Positions 27,249 to 36,386 of a stretch of DNA of 64,000 nucleotides are shown piece by piece. The number at the start of each line of letters is the position of its first letter. Positions within the stretch are counted from its first letter, which is position 1. Below the pieces are notes generated by a model. The model was given only the letters and a program-made list of their open reading frames with translations, did no database searches and was not told the origin of the DNA. Made by a program: the position numbers and the translations under genes. The DNA comes from JABAAE01 sp905480545 (lineage in GTDB: Bacteria; Planctomycetota; Planctomycetia; Pirellulales; Pirellulaceae): assembly GCA_943788025.1 (NCBI GenBank), contig CALSOR010000004.1:744001-808000 (forward strand). Direction: 5' to 3'.

Positions 27249-29636
27249 TTACTGTCCGCCTTGAAAAGTCCCGCCAGACCCCGGATTTAGATTCGTTGGC
27301 GGCAAAGTGTTCCCACTTCCAGCATTGCTAGGTGGTACAAATCCACTGCTCGATGGTGTTGATGGCACCTTCAATGACGGGCCGTTTTCTGCTGTCGGAC
27401 TCGACGTTGTCGACGTGGCAGTCGGTGACGACTGTCCAATCGGCTGCAAACTACCTGAATCCACTGATGGCGTATCAGAACTTGGCCGAGCAACGCGAGG
27501 CTTTGATTGGATTTCATCTCCAAAGAACTTGGTCGTGCCTTCCGAAACGCGACGGATGTCCTGTGCTTTGCATTCGACGATGGCACGGAAAGTATGCGTA
27601 CCAGGTGCCTTGGCGTTAGCAACAACTTTCAAGATGACACTTTCACCAACGTTGATGATTCGAATTGGAGCGAACGTAATCACACCGTCACCTTTAATTG
27701 TTGCGGCCGCGCCTTTACCAGCAATCGGATCGATATTGTCAGAGAATTCACCTGAAACCTGTATGTTGTTAGCGGCTTTAGTTCCACGATTCTTGATATG
27801 CAGTTCATAAACAATGTCACGTCCAACGGCCTGAGGGCCACGCGGATCAACAACCTCCAAGGTCAAGTCGGCGAGAGCTTCGACTTTGGTTGTAACAAAG
27901 TCAGCTGCCGTAAGCCCACCCACCGAGCGAACACCAAACTCCATCCGTGCCTCACCCGCCTGATTAACCAAACAGGTTAGAGTGAATTCGCGTTTCGAAT
28001 TAGCAGGAATTTCACCGATCGTCCAACCGATTTTTCGACCATCGTTTTCTGTAACTTGTGTCAGACCGCTAATGTATTCGGCACCGACAGGAAGCAATGA
28101 AGCAGCTGTAATGTTCCTCGCTGGGGCGTCACCTTTGTTTTCAACCGTAACGTTGTATGTTACGGCGCTCCCTGCATATTTAAATTCCGGCCCTTTCGCG
28201 ATAAGGTCGAGCTTCGCTCGGCGAACAACGATTTCTTTTGCGATTTCCGATTTCACACCGGCGTCACCAGTAACGAAAGCTTGTAACTTTAGCGGACCTG
28301 CCTGACCGGCCGTCAATTCAACTTCGAACTGTTTGGTTGCTCCTGCTTCAATATTTCCAACATTGGCGCTATCACCTCCCAAACTATCCGACAGCGACAC
28401 AGCAACTTTTTCCGCGGCACCATTTCCACCATTTTCAATCGTAATCTTATAAACGGCTTTTTCGCCGTACTTAACGTCGCTTGGTCCTGCGATACTGGTC
28501 ATTAAATTTGGCTGCGTGACCAATACTTTTGCTTCGCTGGAAACCGGTGCTGTCGTCCATTCGGTCTTTAGATTGAATGCCCGATTTTCTTTTGGCATTA
28601 AGTCCAAAACAACGGATGAATCACGTCCAGCCGGCAAAAAAGAAACGGACCAGATCACGCCTTTGCCACCCTCAAATGTTTTAGCTTCCGCAACTCCGCC
28701 ACTCGCGACAGGATTGCCAATGATCTCTACCCAAGCAGGAATTTCGATACCAACCATGATTTCATTGGCGTCAATCGTTCCTAAATTTGCGATCTTGACT
28801 TCGTACTTTCCAGACTTATTCACAGAAAGTGATTTTGGCCCAATTGAAGTCACTTTTATTTGAGGGCTAAACTTTTGAGTTGTAAAGAGATTGGGTTGCA
28901 CTGACTTTGAAGGCGGATTGGGACGGATGCTCGTATTTCGTGCCTCGGCTGTTCGGACTTGGTCAAACGTTGGCGTCGCAGCTCGGTTTTGCAAAGCATC
29001 TATTCTTGGGGCTGTCTTGTTTGCAGCACTGTTGTTGGAAGCCTTAGGAGGAGAAGGACTTTCAATTCTCGGTGAAGCAGTGCCGATTGGCGAAGGCGTC
29101 GAACCTTTCGGTTGAACGCTGTTGGTTCCGGTTTGTGTTTGAGTGGCCGATCCTGTGTTTGCTCCTCGTATGCTTCCAGGGGCAAATGAGCCACCGGATT
29201 GCACGCTTGATGACTGGACGGCAGCCGATTTTGTATTGGCAGGCGGAACAAATGAACTTGGTTGACCGATTGGTGCACCCGGCGAATTCGACGGAGTCCC
29301 GATTGGTACCGAAGGAATATTAAGCGGATCAATTTTTCGATTCTTTTCCGAACCGCCCTTCGTTTGCGTGGTCGTTTTCTTTTTTCCGGTCAAGATCGAA
29401 GGAATGTCCTGCTGTTTGGCCTCAGCGGGACGATTCAAAGGTGGCAAAGTGTCCGTTCCACCAAGGAAACTTGCTGGCGTCACTTTGTTGTCTTTTGTGG
29501 AAAGTCGCGATAGCGGCGACTTATCCGACATCCGAAATCCCGAGGCAGGCTGAACTATCGGCACATTTTGTGCCTGTAATTCCAAACCTGTAAACGAGCA
29601 CAGGCAAACACTTAAAAAAAGACAAATTCGCATCAT
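27249..29636 (-). CDS. large exported protein with DUF11/CARDB-like beta-sandwich repeats
   Basis: The protein has 795 residues. A signal peptide covers about residues 1-22 ('CLFLSVCLCSFTGLELQA'). Residues about 25-260 are Ser/Pro/Thr/Asn-rich low-complexity linker. From about 265 to 690 at least four Ig-like repeats of about 100-115 residues follow, each with patterns such as 'YKITIENGGNGAAEKVAVS', 'YNVTVENKGDAPARNITAA' and 'YELHIKNRGTKAANNIQVS', the hallmark of DUF11/CARDB domains. The C-terminus is again Ser/Pro/Gly-rich. It is probably a cell-surface or extracellular structural or adhesive protein. It has its own terminator at 27124-27153. Confidence 0.88.
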   Translation of the reverse strand: MMRICLFLSVCLCSFTGLELQAQNVPIVQPASGFRMSDKSPLSRLSTKDNKVTPASFLGGTDTLPPLNRPAEAKQQDIPSILTGKKKTTTQTKGGSEKNRKIDPLNIPSVPIGTPSNSPGAPIGQPSSFVPPANTKSAAVQSSSVQSGGSFAPGSIRGANTGSATQTQTGTNSVQPKGSTPSPIGTASPRIESPSPPKASNNSAANKTAPRIDALQNRAATPTFDQVRTAEARNTSIRPNPPSKSVQPNLFTTQKFSPQIKVTSIGPKSLSVNKSGKYEVKIANLGTIDANEIMVGIEIPAWVEIIGNPVASGGVAEAKTFEGGKGVIWSVSFLPAGRDSSVVLDLMPKENRAFNLKTEWTTAPVSSEAKVLVTQPNLMTSIAGPSDVKYGEKAVYKITIENGGNGAAEKVAVSLSDSLGGDSANVGNIEAGATKQFEVELTAGQAGPLKLQAFVTGDAGVKSEIAKEIVVRRAKLDLIAKGPEFKYAGSAVTYNVTVENKGDAPARNITAASLLPVGAEYISGLTQVTENDGRKIGWTIGEIPANSKREFTLTCLVNQAGEARMEFGVRSVGGLTAADFVTTKVEALADLTLEVVDPRGPQAVGRDIVYELHIKNRGTKAANNIQVSGEFSDNIDPIAGKGAAATIKGDGVITFAPIRIINVGESVILKVVANAKAPGTHTFRAIVECKAQDIRRVSEGTTKFFGDEIQSKPRVARPSSDTPSVDSGSLQPIGQSSPTATSTTSSPTAENGPSLKVPSTPSSSGFVPPSNAGSGNTLPPTNLNPGSGGTFQGGQ

Positions 29637-29892
29637 TATTCCTTTGTATTGGCGAATCCAAACGTACGCTTATGAAAATGTATCGACCATACCGACCAGG
29701 TAGTTTAGGGAGATTTTGCGGATTATTCTGAAATCGAATAAATCCGAATTCATCCGTTCCCATCCAACCAGGAATCTTTCAAATCGCCAAACCAACGGAC
29801 GGTTTGCAAAGTCTTCATCAGAATGATATTCACGATTCTGGTTAAACGCTGTAAATTCCCAGCTTTCCGAAAGCTTCAATTTACGCCAAATT

Positions 29893-30702
29893 ATGAGTGA
29901 ATCGTTTATTCAATATTCATTGCCAACACAAGCCCAAATGGCACGACGGTTGCTCGTCGCTGGGTTGATCCTGCTAATCGGAACACCGATTTGTTTCTCT
30001 GTCGATTTAATAATCGCGCGCACCGTCAATTACAAAATCTTGCCGGGTGACCTCAGAACCATTTTTGCCTGCTCCGAAGCATTCTCACACTTGTACGGCG
30101 TGACGCTGATTCTGTTGGCCATTTGGTTTTCAGCTCCCCATTTGCGAGAAAAGCTGAAAGCGATTGTGATGATGTTAGTCTCAACAGGCATCGTCGTGTC
30201 AATTGCCAAGAATTCGGTTCTAAGAATTCGACCAAGACAGAATGCAGCAATCGAGTTAGAGTCGGTTTGGGATTCGTTTGAAGGTATCAGTCCATTGCTA
30301 ACTCAATTTGACTTTTCAAAGTTTGGTGAAAGCACTTTGCAATCCTATCCATCGGGGCACACGGCAATGGCATTTGTTCTGGCGATTGGCTTAACGCTGA
30401 CCCTCCCTAAAAGTCGCGGGTTCTTCTTTTTGTTTGCCATCTTGGCGTCTGGACAACGAATTGCCTTCTCGGCGCATTTCCTAAGCGATGTTTTTGCTGG
30501 CGCTTCGTTTGCATTGATCAGTTCGGCAATCTTTGTATCAACGAGTTATGCTGGAACAGTTTTCTTTACCGAGCCGCAGACATTTCAAGTCGTTGAGCCG
30601 GAACTGAAAACCAGTGACGAAAACATAAACATCGATGAAGCCGAATCGGATTGGCCGCTGGAAGCATTGCTAGAACAAACGAGGAGAACGGACGCAGCGT
30701 GA
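29893..30702 (+). CDS. PAP2-family membrane phosphatase
   Basis: Integral-membrane phosphatidic acid/undecaprenyl-pyrophosphate phosphatase type 2 superfamily, which dephosphorylates lipid phosphates at the outer face of the inner membrane. The three signature motifs are complete: 'KNSVLRIRPR' (K106, R113), 'YPSGHTAM' (153-156) and 'RIAFSAHFLSDVFAG' (R189, H195, D199). About five to six hydrophobic helices are visible. A 50-residue acidic C-terminal tail follows. The exact lipid substrate is undetermined. It is divergent from the DUF11-type gene. Confidence 0.93.
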   Translation: MSESFIQYSLPTQAQMARRLLVAGLILLIGTPICFSVDLIIARTVNYKILPGDLRTIFACSEAFSHLYGVTLILLAIWFSAPHLREKLKAIVMMLVSTGIVVSIAKNSVLRIRPRQNAAIELESVWDSFEGISPLLTQFDFSKFGESTLQSYPSGHTAMAFVLAIGLTLTLPKSRGFFFLFAILASGQRIAFSAHFLSDVFAGASFALISSAIFVSTSYAGTVFFTEPQTFQVVEPELKTSDENINIDEAESDWPLEALLEQTRRTDAA

Positions 30703-31057
30703 CCATTCGGTCGCCGTTTTATTACGGGAATGAACGATTTGAAGATTCGCCCTACCGCTAGTTCACCAAAACATCCGACAGCCCATTGGCTTGGATATCA
30801 TTTTTCTGAACGCAACTGGGAACTGTGACGCAATCAACGACACCGGAAATCAACGACACCGGAAACCAACGACACCGGAAACCAACGACACCGGAAACCA
30901 ACGACACCGGAAATAAACGACAGTGTTTCTCATCTAAATGTTGCGACGCTTTACCGACGCTTGCTCTCACCAAACCAATCAGTGCTCGAAAAGTTTGACC
31001 AGCAGAATGACGCAAAAAAGAAATCGGGAATAGCCCCGTGGAATAGCCTAAATCGGT
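30703..31057. other. gene-free region containing a 16-bp minisatellite
   Basis: About 355 bases between the PAP2 gene and the convergent TPR gene. Apart from the tandem array at 30831-30920 nothing was recognised; an open minus-strand frame here only reads through the repeat. Confidence 0.6.
30831..30920. repeat. 16-bp tandem array, five units plus a degenerate sixth
   Basis: The unit is AAACCAACGACACCGG, with copies ending at 30846, 30862, 30878, 30894 and 30910; the first two units have T for C at one position. The 16-bp period is not a multiple of 3, which argues against coding origin. Confidence 0.92.
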
Positions 31058-31693
31058 TTAGACAATCGCTGAAGTGATCGATTGAAACTCTGCACTACTT
31101 CGGACCAAATCAAAATCGGATTCAGCATCGATCAATTCTCGCAATCCACCTTCTAATTCCAGAGCATAATGAAGGTGCTCACAACAATTTAAGACGTTGC
31201 CCGCCAACGCCCAATAGCAGGCCAAGTTGTAAAGAACGATCGCATTTTCGGGCTCGATTTCATTCGCATGATTCAAAGAACCGATCGCCGAGTCGATCTC
31301 GTTCATGCGTTTGTAACACCAGGCCATACCGAGGTGTGTGTGAATGTTCTCGTAGTCGTTCTCCAAAGATTCCTCAAACGCCACAACTGCATTTTGGTAA
31401 TCACGGCGAACGCGAAATGCTTGCCCTCTTAAAAACGCGACATGACTGCGTCGACCCGAGGTTTCATCCAATTCATTAAGAACCTTCAGCGCTTTACCGG
31501 TAATGACCTGAATGATCGGCTCATCCAATCGCCATTGGTCCTCAAGGCACATGATCAAATCCAAGTACCCCTCGGCTTGCCGAATGATTTTTTCTCTTCG
31601 AATTTTTTCTATTTGAGCCACGGTATTTCGATTGAACGGAAAAGCAATTGAAAAAGATTTTGTTGCAGAGATGTAAACGGTGGACAAGGACAA
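31058..31693 (-). CDS. tetratricopeptide-repeat protein
   Basis: The protein has 211 residues and TPR helices: 'AFLRGQAFRVRRDYQNAVVAFEESL' region (about 110-135), 'HLGMAWCYKRMNEIDSAIGSL' region (about 138-160) and 'VLYNLACYWALAGN' (about 172-186). The region 'REKIIRQAEGYLDLIM' is probably the true N-terminal part. A GTG at 31621 would start the protein just before it, and the first 24 residues of the longer frame do not look conserved. TPR proteins mediate protein-protein contacts; no partner is evident. Confidence 0.78.
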   Translation of the reverse strand: MSLSTVYISATKSFSIAFPFNRNTVAQIEKIRREKIIRQAEGYLDLIMCLEDQWRLDEPIIQVITGKALKVLNELDETSGRRSHVAFLRGQAFRVRRDYQNAVVAFEESLENDYENIHTHLGMAWCYKRMNEIDSAIGSLNHANEIEPENAIVLYNLACYWALAGNVLNCCEHLHYALELEGGLRELIDAESDFDLVRSSAEFQSITSAIV

Positions 31694-32150
31694 AACAATC
31701 GACTGACTCCAGACCTGGCGATGAACCCAAATCCGAGCTCGGATGGACGCTTATTTACAGTCTAGCTGCCCACTCACGCCACCCCGATTTCTTCTCAAAA
31801 TATTCCTCAAAAGCAACAGTTGTATTGCGTGTCGCAGTTGTTTGAGAAAATAATCAGCAAACACCGGCTGGATAGAATAAACCGCATTTCCTGCCTGCAG
31901 ACAATAAACATGATGCTTTTTACCAACATGGTTATTCAGACCATTGACTCGAAAATGAAACGTTTTGTCAACACGCCGAATCACCAAATCTACGCAAACC
32001 CTTTCCACCAAACACCTTAGGTCGCAAAAGCCGAAATCCATCCTGCGTTGGCACCCGTTTCGCAACTCAATCATTCACCAACAACCCATTGCTTTACTTA
32101 TCTCGTCGCAAAGTGAAATGGCTGGGAATCTACGTCTTTTGGTGATTCAT
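31694..32150. other. divergent intergenic region with a perfect palindrome
   Basis: The region lies between the TPR gene and the small membrane-protein gene. The only notable element is the 14-base perfect palindrome ATCCGAGCTCGGAT at 31731-31744, a possible operator. No gene or RNA was recognised. Confidence 0.5.
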
Positions 32151-32456
32151 ATGATTTTCCGATATGTCGCTGTTTTGGCACTACTTTCATTGCCCATTCA
32201 AGTTTGCACCGCTGATGGAAAGTCGAATCTTCGTTTTAGCGAAATAGAGCACTTTCCATCAAATGAAGTTCACAACTCAAACGCCCTTCCCTTCCATTTC
32301 GCATTCCAAGCGATTCAAACCATACACCCGATCATCATTGCCGGACTCATGCTGTTCCTCGTCTTGGGTGCCTGTTTTTTAATGACAGACGAAAAAGAGA
32401 TCGAACTTTATCTCAAGATCGATTACCGACCGCCAAAAACCGACATCCTGAATTAG
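32151..32456 (+). CDS. small membrane protein of unknown function
   Basis: From ATG 32151 the product is 101 residues: a signal peptide ('MIFRYVAVLALLSLPIQVCTA'), a short exposed segment, then one transmembrane helix ('IIIAGLMLFLVLGACFLM') and a charged C-terminal tail. The frame is open upstream to 31965, but that part lacks protein-like character, so the internal start is preferred. Unrecognised. It is convergent with the TPR gene at 32563. Confidence 0.55.
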   Translation: MIFRYVAVLALLSLPIQVCTADGKSNLRFSEIEHFPSNEVHNSNALPFHFAFQAIQTIHPIIIAGLMLFLVLGACFLMTDEKEIELYLKIDYRPPKTDILN

Positions 32457-32562
32457 CAAGGGCAAAACTCATTCGTTTTTCCACTCCGTCGGCCATTTAC
32501 AACGTCCTCTACCAAACTGTCGTACATTGCTTAGCCAGCACTCAATTCAGCATTTCCCAGCC

Positions 32563-34542
32563 TTATTCGATCGAAAATTCCGATCTCCCCATTTCCACTT
32601 TCTCGATCAGGGAGTCAAACTGCTTGAACACGCTCGCATAACGTCGATTGTTCCGATCAAAAGAAGAACGGTCCGGGCCAAGAGGATTCGAGTCGAAAGC
32701 CTGTTGGATGATTTCAACGGCCAAATCATCGCGATCCGTCAAAACAAGGGTCAACGCCAATTCAAGCCTAGCGCGTTCGATCAATTGAAAAAGGCTCTTT
32801 GGTATCCCGGGCTTATCGTTGGTCGCTAAAAACAGCGAATACTTTTCGATGGCGCCCAAATACTTTCCTTCTTGCAAATCCAACCACGCGTGCAATTGAG
32901 AAACGGAAGCGGTAGATGCCTGCAATTTAGCTGCGAAAAGTATTTCACGCCGGGCTTTGTCAAATTCGCCAAGAAAAGTGTGACTAACGATCAAACCCAA
33001 GATGTTTTCGAGTTGACGACGGACGTCAATCACTTGATCGTCTTGGTCACGATTAAACTGTCGGCATTTCTGAATCCCGATGACTGCCAGGCGATAACGC
33101 TTGTTTGCAAAAGCCTCCAACGCAAAACAACTTGCGGCCTTACGTTTTTTTTGCGAGGAACCCAGTTCTTGCAAATACTGCTCAAGAACCTCCTGATTCA
33201 GCGTTCGATCACCTGAAGGGGCATACATGAAAAACAGCTCGGTCGCGAATCCACCTGCGGTCGTCAGTTTCGACTCTCCAAGGAACTGCTGGAAACGTTC
33301 ATAAAACCCTTTGTCATCCGCTGCATCTCGCAAAGATCGCCGGATGGCCAACAGATTTTCATGCTCATCCACCTCGATCATCAGGCATTCGAGAAAACGC
33401 GCAGCATCCTTTTCTTGAATCGCTAGATCCAATAGCTTTCGATTCGCGACGTCGCGGTAAATCGTGCCATTTCGTTGATCGAGCAAAATCTCCGTTGCCG
33501 ATGATGCTTGTCGCAAATCGGTATACAGTTCGACCAACTGCTCATCCAACACCTTTCCCGTATTGAAACGCTTTCGAATTAAGGCCAACTGTTCAACCAT
33601 CGCTTGCTTTGCAGCCGATTCGTCCTGAAACTTTGCCTTCAGAATCTTTTGCAGCAAATTGTAAGATTCCGAATTATTATTTTCTTTCGAAATCGACTGG
33701 ATGATTTTCTGTTCTGCCGTCTTCCAATCAGATTTTGCAAAGGCAACTGAGGCTTCGTCTTGCAATCGAATGGCAAGACTGGCATCGACATTGGCACGAC
33801 GAAAAAGTTGCTCCGCGCGTTCGATTGAGCCTCGCCCCAAGAAGGCCCGGCCCATCATACGGTAGGTCGTCGAGGAATTCCGCAACAGTTGTTGCCGCTG
33901 GTCAGGTGACACCAAGTCCAATTGATTGAGAACTTGATCAAAGTCTCGAGCGGCCAATTCGATTTGGTTTGTTAGATATCGTAATCGCCCCACCTCAATT
34001 TGAATCAAGAGTCGTAAATAAAGATTGGTGGGCGGCATCACTCCGACATCCAGCCATCGTTGATAAAACGAAATCGCCGATTCATATTTACGTTCGTCCG
34101 TCAAAGCCAACGCAGCATTCAGAATGAGCTTCTGATCAACCAAGCCATTGCCGCCAGCGAATTCAGCATATCGAACGAATTCATTTTTCAAACGCAAACG
34201 ATTGGTTAGCAGCAAAATCTCTCTCAAAATCGCCGGATTAGCCTGGGCACGGTACGCCCGTTGTAATGTCCGCAATGCGTCGACATTCTTTCGATTCACC
34301 CGCTGTAAAACACTTGCGGAATAGAGTGACTCGGACAGGATGTCGCGCTTCAAGTTTTCGCGATCCGAGCTCTTGTCTGATTTCTCACCCAATGGTGTCG
34401 CCAGATCGTTTCTCATCGGCGATACATCCGACGATGTAACCTGAGCGTAAATCAGTGGCAGATGAAAAATCAACGTCCAACCAAAAACCATCACTCCCAT
34501 TAGAAACTTGATCGCTGGTTTCCGTCGAATGCGAGTGAACAT
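32563..34542 (-). CDS. exported TPR-like helical repeat protein
   Basis: The protein has 659 residues. The N-terminus 'KFLMGVMVFGWTLIFHLPLIYAQ' is a signal peptide. The rest is helical with TPR-like A/B helix pairs, such as 'AALALTDERKYESAISFYQRWL', 'YRMMGRAFLGRGSIERAEQLFR' and 'LQEGKYLGAIEKYSLFL'. It lies 33 bases downstream of the endonuclease-III-like gene on the same strand, so the two may be co-transcribed. It is probably a periplasmic scaffold; the partner is unknown. Confidence 0.8.
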   Translation of the reverse strand: MFTRIRRKPAIKFLMGVMVFGWTLIFHLPLIYAQVTSSDVSPMRNDLATPLGEKSDKSSDRENLKRDILSESLYSASVLQRVNRKNVDALRTLQRAYRAQANPAILREILLLTNRLRLKNEFVRYAEFAGGNGLVDQKLILNAALALTDERKYESAISFYQRWLDVGVMPPTNLYLRLLIQIEVGRLRYLTNQIELAARDFDQVLNQLDLVSPDQRQQLLRNSSTTYRMMGRAFLGRGSIERAEQLFRRANVDASLAIRLQDEASVAFAKSDWKTAEQKIIQSISKENNNSESYNLLQKILKAKFQDESAAKQAMVEQLALIRKRFNTGKVLDEQLVELYTDLRQASSATEILLDQRNGTIYRDVANRKLLDLAIQEKDAARFLECLMIEVDEHENLLAIRRSLRDAADDKGFYERFQQFLGESKLTTAGGFATELFFMYAPSGDRTLNQEVLEQYLQELGSSQKKRKAASCFALEAFANKRYRLAVIGIQKCRQFNRDQDDQVIDVRRQLENILGLIVSHTFLGEFDKARREILFAAKLQASTASVSQLHAWLDLQEGKYLGAIEKYSLFLATNDKPGIPKSLFQLIERARLELALTLVLTDRDDLAVEIIQQAFDSNPLGPDRSSFDRNNRRYASVFKQFDSLIEKVEMGRSEFSIE

Positions 34543-34575
34543 GTTGCTCCAATGAAACTTAGCGAAGACCGCTGC

Positions 34576-35565
34576 TTACCTTGGCTTCTTTTTCGACAAC
34601 TTTTTATTTGGCGTTTTCTTCGCCGTTGCGGCTGTCTTACCCGGTGCCGATTTCGTCACCGATTTTTTCTTCACCGCTTTTTTGGCCGGTGCAGCTGCCT
34701 TAGCTGACGTGGCAGGTTTTGCCGTTTTCTTTTCCGGTATTTTCTTTTCCGGTGCTTTCTTGGCTGAAGCTTTTTTGGCCGGCTTCTTGTCCGCCACTGT
34801 TTTTTTGGTTGCCGATTTCGCCGGCACCGATGCTGCTTTCACACTCTCCGTTTCAGGTGCGACTTCTGTTTCTTTCTTTTTCGATTGTCGCTTCGGGAAT
34901 CGATCCTTGGCGATTGGATCAATTGAGGTGATCAGCGTTCGCAAATTTGTCGAAAACGGCGTGGCTCGGAAGTCAGCAGCCAGCTGATGGAGTATGGATC
35001 CAAAATCGACACCCGCAGTTTTTGAAATCGCACGCTCCAATCCAGGAACCGTTCCTTGTGCGGCCTCCTTTTCCGTGACGACATCAAGCATCAACATCAG
35101 ATCCATTGTGGACCCATCGAGAGGAATAGAATGACCGCCCAACGCACTTTGAACGACATACGAGGACACGAATGGCGTAACCGATTTGTAAGACATCAGT
35201 TTTTGGGTCGCCTTACCAAGATTCTCCTTGCGCAAGTACTCCAAATCCCAGCTATATTGCGATTCAAAAACGTTATAAAGCGTTTTTTTGACACGTGTCG
35301 CAGCAGCGGTCGGATCAAACAAATCCGATATTTCCTCTGCGAGTTCACTTACAGTCGTGACACGAATCTCATTCCAACCGGTGTATATCTCCTGCAACCG
35401 GGCAAAAGCATCATTCGCAGGATCGTACTTGGAATCTTCGAGACAACAAGCAAAAACCAAATGCTCCAAAACAGACCGATTGGTCGGGGGCTTGATCGGC
35501 TGATAATTTTTCTTGAGAACCGTTTGAAGTTTCGCGATTTTCTTCGCGCGATTAGTGGCTGACAT
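34576..35565 (-). CDS. endonuclease-III-like fold with lysine-rich histone-like tail
   Basis: The protein has 329 residues. Residues about 25-225 resemble the helical HhH-GPD DNA glycosylase core, including 'VVQSALGGHSIPLDGSTMDLM', which lines up with the segment containing the catalytic Asp of endonuclease III (here Asp150). The Lys of the hairpin-helix-hairpin loop is replaced (Phe132 in my alignment), and no C-terminal four-Cys iron-sulfur loop exists. From about 230 the protein is a Lys/Ala/Pro tail of H1-like repeats ('KKPAKKASAKKAPEKK'), expected to bind DNA nonspecifically. Catalysis is doubtful; a DNA-binding or chromatin role is inferred. The alignment was made by eye. Confidence 0.65.
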   Translation of the reverse strand: MSATNRAKKIAKLQTVLKKNYQPIKPPTNRSVLEHLVFACCLEDSKYDPANDAFARLQEIYTGWNEIRVTTVSELAEEISDLFDPTAAATRVKKTLYNVFESQYSWDLEYLRKENLGKATQKLMSYKSVTPFVSSYVVQSALGGHSIPLDGSTMDLMLMLDVVTEKEAAQGTVPGLERAISKTAGVDFGSILHQLAADFRATPFSTNLRTLITSIDPIAKDRFPKRQSKKKETEVAPETESVKAASVPAKSATKKTVADKKPAKKASAKKAPEKKIPEKKTAKPATSAKAAAPAKKAVKKKSVTKSAPGKTAATAKKTPNKKLSKKKPR

Positions 35566-35790
35566 TCAGATTCCAATACTCTTGTTTTTCAATTAACTTC
35601 TATGACTCCATCTTCATTGACATTTTTTGTCGCACAATCCTTGATCGGCCGAAATTTATCGAATTGAAAATGGTACCGGTATTTGACCGGCGGTGACCAA
35701 CCAAGGTTGCTCCCTGATTCAGATCGTTTTCATTTGCCTTTAATTATGAATCCATAAAAACCGAATTCGTCTATTTAAACAGCTTTTGGT

Positions 35791-36285
35791 TTAAGTTTTG
35801 TCGCTTGGGTTTGGCTCTTCCGGAACTTCGTTTGAAGCCTCACCTAATTTTGCATCCGCAATTTCAACCTGCCCGTCTGGGTCGATGTCACTTGATTCAG
35901 CCAAATCCAAATCATTATCCACCGACTCTCCAATCACCGTTTCTTTTGGCAAAACCTCGTCCAAAATCCGCGTGACTTCGATCGAATTCTTGACACCCTG
36001 GTCGAGCACAAACTTGATCTTTGGCACATACCGCGTGTCGATTCGCTCGTTGATTTTCTGCTGCAGATACCCAGCCGAATTTTGCAAACCGTTGATGCAA
36101 AGTTTTTGCTTTGACTCGTCGCCCATCACACTAACGTGAACTTTTGCATTTCGCATGTCTCCCGAAACCTCGACAAATGTTACCGTGACATTTTCGATTC
36201 GAGGATCTTTTAGCTCGACCAAAATCGCCATGCTGACAACCTGTCGTATGGATTCAGCAGCCTTTAGTACACGACGAGAACTCAT
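35791..36285 (-). CDS. rbfA: 30S ribosome-binding factor RbfA
   Basis: KH-like assembly factor that binds immature 30S subunits and is needed for 16S rRNA maturation. Residues 1-115 match RbfA: 'RRVLKAAESIRQVVSMAIL', 'LKDPRIENVTVTFVEVS' and 'DMRNAKVHVSVMGDE', plus 'RYVPKIKFVLDQGVKNS'. The C-terminus from about residue 118 is an acidic extension of about 45 residues. The position 101 bases after infB in the order nusA-infB-rbfA is the classical arrangement. Confidence 0.93.
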   Translation of the reverse strand: MSSRRVLKAAESIRQVVSMAILVELKDPRIENVTVTFVEVSGDMRNAKVHVSVMGDESKQKLCINGLQNSAGYLQQKINERIDTRYVPKIKFVLDQGVKNSIEVTRILDEVLPKETVIGESVDNDLDLAESSDIDPDGQVEIADAKLGEASNEVPEEPNPSDKT

Positions 36286-36386
36286 AATGAATGAACTTGG
36301 GGATTTGATTTGGAGTTTGCGAAAAATTCACGCTGCGGAAACTGTCATGGCCAACGTCACCATGACAAATTTCACAACGCCTAGCG

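Noticed and set aside
30758..31015. 85-codon minus-strand ORF over the 16-bp array
   Set aside because: It reads through the tandem repeat, whose period is not a multiple of three; no conserved or protein-like sequence outside the repeat.
34682..34987. 101-codon plus-strand ORF rich in Ala/Phe/Gly
   Set aside because: It is the antisense of the Lys/Ala-rich tail of the endonuclease-III-like protein, where open antisense frames are expected.
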